Source: Reclinomonas americana ATCC 50394 (taxonomy: Eukaryota; Jakobida; Jakobea; Jakobida). Taken from it: DNA of 64,000 nucleotides. The position numbers and the translations under genes were made by a program. The notes under the pieces were generated by a model. That model was given only the letters and a program-made list of their open reading frames with translations, searched no databases and was not told the origin of the DNA. Positions 35,901 through 47,900 of this stretch are shown piece by piece (position 1 is the stretch's first letter; each line of letters begins with the position of its first letter). The DNA is taken from the NCBI GenBank assembly GCA_048213135.1, contig PS015118.1, forward strand, positions 90,371 through 154,370, given 5' to 3'.

Positions 35901-38900
35901 TTCGTCGCATAATATGCACGTACGCTGTGCCAATGATCATTGCTTGACGTGCATTGCTTCGTATTTTCAGTGCCTCTGGTGACAACATCGGCTGTCACTG
36001 ACGCAACTGCGAGTACTGCGACTCTTCGTGGACAGGTGAACCCAAATGCCACTGGGGCGACAACCAACAATGTATTCGAGGTGGCGCGGTCGGTAAGCTT
36101 GTTTGGTGCGCCGCCGACGGTCTCTACACTGGCCGGTACTGCTGGTGCCAGTGGCACGGCAGACGGCGTTGGCGCGGCTGCCCGGCTCTCGGCGTTGGCT
36201 GTGCGTCACAATTTGCGGTTTTCGGAGCAATTGCTGCGTGATGCACGAGATTTTCTCATGTGCCTTTTATGTCTCGCACAGCGCATGTGTGTTGATGTAA
36301 CTGGCACTGCATTTGTTGCCGAGAATGGGTGTGCCTACTCGTTTTCCGTATTCTTCCGCATTCCTTGTTGCTCACATTCTGTTGTTATTTCCAGATCGCA
36401 CACCATCCGCAAGGTCACCGCAGCAGGCGTCGTGAGCACTGTGGCGGGTCTGGCTGGCACCAGTGGATTCCTTAACGGCCCGATCTCTGTAGCCACGTTC
36501 AACTCGTTTCGTTCCCCTGCGCGTATCATTTGCGCCATTCACTACTCATCTCGCTTCGTAGCCCCTCTGATGTTGGATGTGACTTGGTGAACGGCGACCT
36601 GTACGTCGCGTCGGTAGGCGGCCTCCTTTTAGTCAACTGTTTTCCTTCGTCTCCATTGGTGACACTTTGCTTGTTGTAGACCCTGAACCATGCGATCCGC
36701 AAGATCTCCTCCGGTTACGTCTCCACTGTGGCTGGCTCCACTGCCGGCAGTGTCGACGGTCCGGGGAGTTCCGCCCTCTTCAACCAACCTTCCGGCATTG
36801 CGGTCGACACAAACTCCGCGTTCATATACGTCAGCGACTCTGGCAATCACACGATTCGGTGAGACTGCAGAAGCAAAAATTGCTACTGCGAGTACATTGC
36901 GGAAGTCGCTCACCGTTGTTTTTCTGCTTCTTTTTGTTTGTAGTCGTGTAACGTACAACGGCACAGTGACCACTGTGGCGGGAATGTCCGGCAGCACCGG
37001 TACTGTTGACGCGCAGGGATTGGCTGCCTCCTTCAACAATCCGACCGGACTGGCGTTGGATGTTGGTCGCGGTTTCCTGTATGTTGCCGACCNNNNNNNN
37101 NNNNNNNNNNNNAGGGGAATCATTCCATTCGGAGGATTGCGCTCGCTGCGATGACGGTGACCACATATGCCGGGTTGTCTGGGACCAGTGGGTGCCTGGA
37201 TGGAACGGCCACAGCCGCTCGGTTTATGTCCCCACAGTCGGTGTCGGTTGATACGGTCTCGAATACTGTATATGTTGCCGATGTTGCGACTTTGTTTGCA
37301 CGCTTTCCTCGTTCAACATTTGCAGTTTGCTCAGCACTCTTGTAATGTGGTCACTTGTGCTTGCAGACTGCGAATGATATTATACGTAGCATTACTAGCG
37401 ATCTCGCTGTGACAACCATTGCTGGTGCTTGCGGATTAGCGAGCACCGTGGACGGCATCGGATCGGCGTCTCGATTCAACCAACCGGTATGTGGCACACG
37501 ACGGGGGAATGCAGCACATGCTTGCTTGGATGTTCTTCCTTTATGCTCTCTGTGATTGCGGGCTTCTCTCACTCCGGCATTCAACGTCGTGTCTCGTGCG
37601 CATCTTTCCCTTGACGCGAGTGGCGTTCGCCGACATGCTTCTTGTGGCATCTTCTCATCTTTGCTCATTCGNNNNNNNNNNNNNNNNNNNNCTTGCGCGT
37701 CAACAGGCTGGTGTGGCCTTTGACCCCACGAGCTGGAGTCTGCTTGTCGCCGGTGTGTACTTGCGTTCACTGCGTTGTATGTTCATGTACTCGAACCAAC
37801 GACATTCGTGTCGGCAGGGCCACAAGGCGAAACTGTGCGACGTATCTCATTGCCGCCAAGTACGCTTGTGGCGTCCCCGAGTTCGGTCACAGGAACGACG
37901 AGCACTGCAGTGTCTCTCTCCCTCGCAGCACTACTGCCCCAGTCGTCGTACTTTTTCCGCTTGAAAGATACTGTGTCATTCGAGCGTGGAAACCTTTTAT
38001 CATTCACGACGCTCGGTACGTTTGTTGGACTCTGCTAGTCTTCAGTGTGATTGCGTGTCTTGTTTGATCTCACTCTACATTTCGTCGATACAGCGCCCTC
38101 GACAGCTGCACAGGCAGCCACCAATTTGTCGTCCACATCGGCCACCTTGAACGGCTTGGTGAATGTTCACGAAAGTGGTCCGCTGGCAGTGGCCTTCGAG
38201 TTGGCGCAAGTCACCGGCGCATTTGGCCGACCTGCGACTGTTGTACCGCTGGCGGGTTCAGCGGGCGGCAATGTCGATGGCTCTGGTGCTGCTGCGCAGT
38301 TTGAGTCGCCGACGGTGTGTCGCAGTTGTTCATTACGCGCGTTGGTGCGAATTCGTACTTTATTTGCTGATATGAGTGTGTTTTCCTGCGACGATGCGAT
38401 TGTGCAGGGTGTTACAGTTGACTTTCTGGGCAACGCCTACGTTGGGGACTCCATGTTGCGCTTATTTTCCTTGCCGTGTTTCATGATATTGCGCGCTACT
38501 CACGTTTCGGTGCATATGTGTAGCACGCATACGGTGCGCAAGATCTCCACCGCCGGTGACACGACGACGGTGGTCGGAAAGCCATACACCGCTGGTGGTG
38601 TTGACGGTCCCGTTTCTGTGGCCACGCTGAATACGTTGCGTTCGTTGCAATTCGTGCTTGTCGGTCGGCGTCTTTCTACGCCTTAATGATTTGCTGCTTC
38701 TCGTTTCAATGTGCAGTCCTATCGACATTGATCTGTGTGATGCCTCGGCGGAGTTCTTTATCGTCGATGTAAGTGGCGGTGGGGGTTATGGGGTGAGACC
38801 TTGCGTGCTTATTAACATGTTGGTGTCATTGTAGAACGGAAACAATAAGATTCGGCAATGGACATCTGGCTACGTGTCAACCCTTGCTGGACTGGGGGCA

Positions 38901-41900
38901 GGCAGCAGCGATTCGCCATCTGCTCAGTTCAATTCACCGAGTGCGGTGGCCGCCAGTTGCCTCGCTCGAGTCCTTTACGTTGCCGACACGGCATCTCACA
39001 CTATTCGGTACGTGCCAAGGTTGCTTTATCTTATTCGTGTGTGTGTTGACCCGTGAATGATACCTTTTGCTGTCACCTGACATATATGCACTCCCTTTTT
39101 TCCCCCTCCATTTTATCACACACTTCGTGCTTCCCGTTTTCAGCCCTGTACTCATTTACTCCCTCTCCCGTTTCTCGCTCGCAGGCAAGTGACATTCGAT
39201 GGCACGGTGACGACCATTGCAGGGACTGCAACTGTGTCAGGGAGTGCAGACGGCACCGGCAGTGCTGCTCGCTTCAATGCACCCAGTGCATTGGCGTTTG
39301 ACGTTCAGAACTCGATGCTATACATTGGCGATGTTGGCAACCATGCGATACGGCGGCTGAATCTGCTAACGATGGAGGTCGTGACATTTGCCGGAGGCGC
39401 CAATGCTGTGAATACTGTGGCTGGCCCATGCACGGCTGTTGTGTTTGATTCTCCTCGAGGACTGGCACTTGATCCGTACTCGGGAAATCTCTACGTCACC
39501 GACGTTGCGTTATCGCAGTTCAGCTGTTACAAAGCGAGTGGGTGCCTCACATTTTTCCCGTTCTCTGCTGCAGTATCAGAGTAATGCAGTGCGTGTGATC
39601 TCACCGTCGTGCATGGTGAGCACACTGGCTGGAGCCTACGGAGTCAGTGGATCGACAGTTGGCGATGGTTCGAGCAGCAGATTCCAGCAGCTGGTTGGTG
39701 TTTTTCTCTCTATCATGCAATTGAGTGCCGCGATACTTACCAGGTGTTCGCAGCGGGGTGTGGAGTTCTCGGCGGCCACACAGAGCTTGGTTGTTGCAGG
39801 TGATGATCAACTACCTGCTCATGATTGTTTCCGCAGCTGTACTTGTGTTTCTCACTACCTCCGCAGACGCAGCAGGTCACGTGATCCGACAAGTACAACT
39901 ACCTGCCTCCTCTATTCCCGGCACGCCGTCGTCTGTTGCCTCCGGCAGCACTGATGTTGCAGTGTCAGCAGCGGTGCAGCGACTGCAACCAGCGGTAACA
40001 TACAACGTGCGAGTGGCGGCTGGCACCTACCGTAGCTCCTCTGTGCCGTTTACCACGCCTGGTTTGCATCGATTACATGCTTCCATGTTTTGTTCCTGTG
40101 TGTGCCTGATAAGATCCGCTTATTGCGCCACGTAGGTGCGACTGTCGCAACTGCTGCGGCGACCAGTGTGGCATCCACAACGGCCGTTCTGAACGGCACC
40201 GTAAACGCTGGTGGCAGTCAGCCCGTAGTGACGGCCTTCAATGTTGCTCGCCAAGCTTCTGCATTGACCGCCAGCGTGACATCGTCGTTGGTTGCCGGAT
40301 CGGTCGGGATGACTGGCGATGCAGATGGTGCAGGAAACGTGGCCACGTTCCACGGCATGCGGGTATGTACACATCACACGGAGATGTTGTGTGTGCAATT
40401 TTCCTCACGCATATTACCTGTTTTTGTCCACCAGCACGTGTGTTTGGACATCAGCGGCAACGCCTACATTGCAGAATCTCAGTTGTGTTTCTCTACGTCT
40501 TCGTTTGTCGTCGTCCACTTGTCTTCTGACTTGTACCACGCAGCAATTCATTGGTTCGCAAAATGGACACCACCGGCAATGTCACCACCGCCGCTGGTGT
40601 GCGAGGCTCAAGCGGCATGGTGGACGGCCCCGTTGCAACGGCAACGCTGAATGGGTCTGTTTGTTATTCATCCTTTGTTGCCGAGTTCCTGGCCTCTCCC
40701 TCATTCGCTGCTTGCGTAGTCCGTATGGTGTGGCTGTTGATAACACTTCTGGTGATTTGTACATTGTCGAGGTGAGCAAGAGTCTGGCAGTGCGGACCTT
40801 GCCCCTTTTGTTGCTCATTTTGTTGATGATCACAGTCTGGCAACAATGCATTGCGACGTGTATCTGGTGGCTCGGTTTCCACCGTGTGTGGCAATGGATC
40901 CGTCGGCAGCAGCGACGGTGTGGCTTCTGCGGCGCAACTCAATCACCCCACCGGTGTGGCTGTGGATCCTCGCACGCAGTTGATATACGTTGCCGACAAG
41001 GACAATCACGCGATTCGGTGAGCCCCTATGGCGATGACGGTGATTGCTCGCTTCTCTTGCACTTATGTTTCAATGCATGCAGAATGGTTACGGTGTTTGG
41101 CAGCGTGACGACTGTCGCCGGCAGTACAGCCGCAGCTGGATCCACTGACGGAGTCGGAATCGATGCGAGGTTTATCGCCCCCACCGCCGTGGTGGTGGAT
41201 GCTGCACGCAGTGTGCTCTTTGTGTTGGATTCGGGTTCGCTTTCGGTTCGGCGCATGGACCTCGCCACTTTGACTGTATCGACGGTGACTGGACGGAGTG
41301 GCTTGGCGGGTGCCGTGGACGGACCGCCGTCAGTGGCACAGTTCAGTGCTGCCAACGGACTCGCATTGGATCCTGTGAGCGGCACGCTGTTTGTCGCCGA
41401 TGTTGCGGATCAATGCGTTTTCTCAAGTGATGGGTTCCGGCTGCTCATGGTGTTTTCCATTCTCTCGTTTTTTTTCACAGACGGACAGTCACATTATTCG
41501 TCAGGTTTCACCCGACGGCACTGTGCGCACCTTGCTGGGCTTGGCAGGAGCGTCTGGCTCCTCATCTGGCGATGCATCTGCGACTCGTTTCACGTCGCCG
41601 GTTTGTGTCTCGTGTCGTGGGTCAGCTTGAGGTCATTGCTCATCGTGAGGTGACAGATCGGTGTTGCATTTGATGCCACGAACATGGCTCTCTTAGTTTC
41701 AGGTGCAGTGTCACTTCTTTTGCTCCCTCCCTCTCCCCTCTCCCACCTCACTCACCTCCGCATTCACAGATGGGACGAACACTGTGCGGCGAGTAACCAT
41801 TCCGGCACCGGATGTTGCTGGCTCCCCGCCCTCAGTCACTGGTTCCAGCAGCGCCGCTGTGAGTCTATCAATCGGTCAACTCAGTCCACAGTCCGCATAT

Positions 41901-44900
41901 ATTTTCCGTGTTGGTCTCGACAATGGCACACACGGATCGGTGCTTAATTTCACCACGCTGTCGGGTGAGTTTCATGTTGTCGCGATTGCTGCTCTCAGAA
42001 CGCTTGAGGTTGACACGCATTTCGATTCCGCGAAGCGCCCACGGTGACCACTGGGCAAGCCACCGCGGTGTCGCACAATGCAATGACACTTGTGGGAACC
42101 GTGGTTGCGAGTGGCGCTGCTCAACCTGTGTTTGAGCTGGCAACGCAACAGACGCAATTCCTGTCCTCTATGTCGGTGACGGCGTTGGCAGGCGATCCAG
42201 CCAGCACTGGATCTACCGACTCGGCTAGCGGTGCCTCGGCACGTTTCAACCAGCCTGCTGTGCGTCGCCTGCACGCGTTATTTTTCCAACATTGGTCGAT
42301 GTCACTGACCTCTCTTCTCTCTTTGTGACGCACGCAGGGTGTGGCGGCTGATGGGAGCGGGAATGTGTATGTGGCCGATGCTGGGTGCGTTCTCTTTGCT
42401 GATTCGAAAATGACAACAATTGTACCTCATGTCGAAATTCTGTGCAGCAATCACGCTATTCGACTCGTGTCCGCGTCGGGTGTCGTGTCCACCTTTGCTG
42501 GATTGTTGGGAATGGAAGGGTCTGTGCGCTGTTTACTGTGATGATTACTTGTACTGTTTCCATTGTTAACGAGAGAACCATGTGCACCTCCAGATTCACC
42601 AACGGTGCACTTGCCACGGCCACCCTGCGATCGTTTCGTGCATTCTGCTTTGTCGCGCTCTTGCGTGGTTATTTTTTATGCTGACAAAGATCCGTTGCAG
42701 CCCGATGCATGTCAGAGTCGATGTGGCCACGGGTGATGCTTACATCGCAGATGTTGCGTTGGGTGGCGCATTTTTGGTTCATCTTTCCTTCGCGACAAGC
42801 TCACTTGTTTGTCATTGCAGTACGGCAATCATGCGGTACGGCGTGTAACTGGTGGCTCCATGTCGACACTAGCCGGCACTGGTAGCAGTGGAGCCGCGGA
42901 CGGCACCGGTACTGCTGCATCATTTTCGCAGCCGCGTGGCATCGCCATCGACAACAGCACCGGTCGTGAGTGCGTGTATGTGGCCGACTTTGGCAATCAT
43001 CTGATTCGTCGCGTGTCGTTCTCGGGAGTCACCACCACCGTGGCGGGCCAAGCTGGCGTTAGCGGCACATCAAATGGCTCCGCGCTGACTGCACACTTCA
43101 ACGGACCAACATCAGTGGCCGTGGATGTCTCCCGTCAACTCGTGTTTGTCGCCGATCGCAACAACTCTGTCATTCGTGCAATCGAGCTGGCCACTGGAAC
43201 CGTGTCTACGCTGGCGGGTATGGTATCTTCTACCGGCACGGCGGATGGCGTTGCGTCGGCAGCGCGCTTCAACCAGCCCGAGTCGATGGATTTGGATCCG
43301 CTGGCCAATGTCCTCTATGTGGCCGACGTTTCGTTTTCTGATTTGTTCGTCCTGTTGCTTTTCAAGCGCTCACTTCCCTTTTCTCTCTCTTGTTGCAGGT
43401 TGGCAACAAGATAATCCGTTCAGTATCGACCAACGATGTCACTGTCACCACGGTGGCTGGCGTGGCTGGCCAGGCGGGATATGCAAACGGCGCTGCCGCT
43501 GCCGCACAATTCAGCGATTTGGTGTGTGTACATTCTTGTGGTGGAGTGTCAGTGAGCTTCTCATGTTGTGTCTATCGTCTCCCATGCAGCGCGGACTGTG
43601 CATCAATCAGAAGCAGGGTTCATTGGCCGTCGTCAGTGCGTTCTGTGAGAATTGTTGCCTCACCGTTCGACATTCACTGACTGTGCATTGGCAGCCTCGA
43701 ATGCAATTCGACGGATCTCGCTCCCGTCGTGGCGTATCGGCGGCTCGGCGACGTTCACCGCCAACCAATTCAGCGCCGTTGCTATCGGGTTGCTGCCAAA
43801 CTCCACGTACCTGTACCGACTGACAGACACAACATCGGCACAACGTGGAACGATCTCACGTACAAGCACCACCACACGTACGCCGCTATTTGGGCATTCT
43901 TTCTCTGTGACACGGCGTGTTGGACGACGTTGCTCACTCGCGCGTTTGCAGTTCCGCTGCTGTCGACTGTGGCGGCGACCAATGCTTCCGCCGTATCTGC
44001 AATCCTGCAAGCGTCGCTGGTCCTCAACGGCGCACCGTCAGCCAATCCTCGATTCTCCATTGCGCTCACGTCGGATGCGTTCGGCTCGTCACCTCAAGTG
44101 TCTACCGTACCTGCCGCTGGCTTCAGCAGCTTGCAAGTGCGTATCGCTCGTACCCGCTGACTCGCACGGTTTACTCACTCACTACTGCCGTTGTGGAACA
44201 GAGCGTTGCGGTGGACAGTGTGGGGAACTTGGTGGTCGTCGACGCAAGGTGGGTGTTTGGCCATCCCATATATGTTAATGGGCTCCACTCATCTTGCGGT
44301 ATTTGTATCAGCCAACACACTGTGAGCTCCATTGACTCGACAACTGGTGCCGTTGTTCGACTGGCCGGGCAGCCCACGGTCAGTGGCTTCATCAATGGTG
44401 CAGCGCTGACTACAGCCAGGCTTTCCAGGTCTGCTGCCTGCATGTGCTCATTTTCGAGCGCTTTGCCATTTACTCACTGATTGTCTGTTTTGCAGCCCAT
44501 CGTATGTCATTGTCGACGCGTATTCGGCGCAAGTCTACATTTCGGATGTGCGTACGCTGATGTGAAGGCGGCATGCCTTGCTTATCTCACTCATTTTTTC
44601 TTGTATGTGTGTGTGTGTGTGTGAAACAGAGCAACAATCACGCATTGCGTCGACTGGCTGCCGGCACTGTGTACACTGTGGTTGGAAGCGGTCGACCTGC
44701 CTTCACGGATGGCATTGGCGCCGCCGCGCAGCTGTCGAGTCCACGTGGACTGGCCATGGACTACGTTGACGCTCAAGAGTGCATCTATGTGGCTGACTGG
44801 GGCAACCATGTTGTGCGGTTCGCACTATTGCTAATCGTGCCTCTCTTTGTCGTCTTCCTCAATTATTGTTCAGGCGCGTGTCCATTGTCGGTGTGACAAC

Positions 44901-47900
44901 CACCCTCGTTGGTCAAGCGGGCACTGCTGGCTCATCCGCCACCCTGCTCAATCACCCTTCTGGATTGGCCCTCGATCCGGTGGCAGGTGCATTGTATGTG
45001 GCTGACACCGGGAACAATGCCATTCGTCGCTTCAATCTGCAGTCGGGGATCATGACCACGGTGGCTGGTAATATGTCGGCCGCTCCCGCGCTCGCCGACG
45101 GCATCGGCACCAATGCACAATTCAGTAGTCCATCTGATGTGGCTTTTGACGTCCTCGGTGGTCTCCTCTATGTGGCGGACGTTGCGTTTATTGAATTGCA
45201 TCGTAGTGTGCAAGTAGCGTCTCATATTCTTTTCTGCAGACTGCCAATCATGCGATTCGGCAAGTGGATGCTGCCACTGGACAAGTGACGACGTCATTGT
45301 CGAGTGCGCTATCGTTGGCGGGTGCTGCTGATGGTCCAGCGACGAGTGCCAGCTTCCACAGTCCGGTTTCGTGAGATTGCTGTTGAGGGGTCTTGTATTT
45401 GAGTGAGCTTCACTGATGCTTTCTGCTGCTGCTGACACCAGGGCGCTCTCGTTCTTGATTCCATCAAATCGGGAGCTCTGTTCGTAGCCGGTTCGTGTCG
45501 CTTCCGCTCACCATTCGCATCCTTCTCTTGGCTGTCCCTTTGTTGCTTATCGTTCTGTATATGTGGTAGATACGGGGAACAATGTCGTGCGGCGTATCAA
45601 ACTCGCCGACTCGATTATCCCGACGATTCCTGCCGGGAACAACCCCATGTCACTAACTGCGTCGCCACTGCTCCCCTCCACAACGTACTTTTATCGTGTC
45701 ATCGACTTGTCGTCGCCGTTGCGCGGTGTGGTGCTGTCGTTCACGACGATTGCTTGTACTGGCGGCCTCACTGGACCCGTTTGCTCTTGTGAGTTCGTGT
45801 TCGCGCACCACCATCTGCTTGCTGGTTACTCATCGCATGCGTGAATCTGTAGCGCGATGCAACTGCCAAGGAAACTCTTCGTTTCGTACCTGGATTCGCC
45901 TTTTCTCCCATTCTATCTTTGCTCACAGGTCGCTCTTCCCTTTACGACACGCAGATGTGTTTCGAGTGGCGGCGGCCTCACCTGCCAGTGCCCGGCGGGT
46001 CGGTATGGCCGGCGCTGTGCTGGCATTTGCCCGTCGTGCAGCAATGGTGGCACGTGTGATGACGGCGTGCAAGGCAGTGGTCTTTGTCGATGCACGGCGC
46101 TGCGCGATCCGTCAGGAAATTGCGGGACATGCCTTCCGCACGTGTCGGCGTCCGCGGGGTGCAACAACTGTGAGGGCGGTTGGTACGACAGTCGATGCAG
46201 CACTGCGTGTCAGTGTCAGAACGGAGGTGTGTGCTCTGACGGCGTGACGGGCAATGGATCATGCTCGTGTCCTCCGCTGTTCGACACGGATGCTGTGTGT
46301 GGAGGAGGTGAGAATGATGGAGATGCAACAGCTTTCCTTGCCCGCTCATATCTCTCTCTCGCGCATCGCTGCAGGGTTCCAATCATTTGCACCATCCGCG
46401 GTAGCCACTGCTGGAGGCAATGCATTATTGACGCTGCAGGGTGTGAATCTCACGCTTGCATTGCTGCGTGGTGCACGTCTCGAACTCGGCACAAGTGATT
46501 GTTCGTTCGGAGTGGCACCGCCGGCGTCTGCCATTGTGCGCAGCTTTATGCTGGCGGACTTTGTGGCAACTAGTCCCTCAGAGCTGCAGGTGGCCATTGG
46601 CGGAGCGCCGTTGACGCCGTCGGGGAGGTGGAGCGTGTGTATTGATGTGGACAGTGTTCACAGAAGAGCTGGAACTCACTCGAAACTCGGGACCACGGAG
46701 CTTGTCGTCGGTGTGTGTGGGGGGTTGTCGGTACTGTGTGCGCGTGTATGTTCTTGAGTGGTGATTGATTGGATTCCGCTGTTCCATCAGTTGGTGTTGA
46801 CTCCTTCTCACCACGAACCCTGTTGGCCACCGACTCTTCTGCCGCCCTGATTCTGAGCGGATACAGTCTTCAACCTGGAGCAAATGTGCGCTCTGTGTTC
46901 CTGGTTCCCTTGCAGTCATCCACCGCCGTTGGAGCCTGTTCGGCATCGCCAGTTGCCAGTCGGCTTTCATGCTCACTGTCTGCGAGTGCCTCTACCGCCG
47001 ATACGCAACTGGTAATCGTTGTTCCTTCTGGTGGTTTGCCAGCAACTGTGTATCAGGTGTGAACATGATTGTTGGTGATTGTGCACACATAACCTGGCCT
47101 CATCAATGACTCGCAGATTTGTGTGGACTACACACTCAATTCGCCTGGAACACTGATTCCCATTGTCGGCACACCACTGCTGTATGCCGGTCGCGTCGAC
47201 ACTCTGATCACCACGGCTGTCGCGGCATTGGATGCGACAGCGGCTGTGGAGCTGCACGGTTTGTGTATGTTTGTGTATGCGATGGACACACTGTTTGACA
47301 AGACGATCTTCTCACCGTGTCTCTGCGTTAAGGAATCGGCCTGTCACCGCTGTCCATCCGGCGTGTGGTATTCGATCCCACCGGTGCCTGCGACACAACT
47401 GCAAGCACATTTGTTGTCGTTCCCGGTTCCTCGGTGATCGTACCCGATCCCTCCGTCATTGACGGCAGCGCAATCAAGGTGCCGCTCGGCTCTGACGGCA
47501 ACCGCGGGCTTGCGCCAGGCGTGTATGCCGTGTGCGTGGAGTGGACGGCGGCACCCATTGGTCGCCTCGTCCGCGTGGGTCCGGGCGACGGCACTCAGTC
47601 GGTTCACACGGGTAAGTTGTACGAGACGACGAGTTCAGTTGCTGCTATTGTATTCCACTGACGCGCACGTCTGCCTTCCACAGCCATTGCGACCACCATG
47701 CAGCCGCTCACCCTACTCCCGAACACTCCGCAGTCCACACTGACGCTTTTCGGCGTGGCGCTGGACATGGCGCTGAGTGTGTTGTCGGTGGAGTTGCAAC
47801 TCGGCTACGCCTGTCGGCCGGCAGGGACCGGTGTGATCGTGCAACCGACGACGGTGACAACGACAATCGACAAGACGCAACTGCGGATGTTGTTGGCCAA

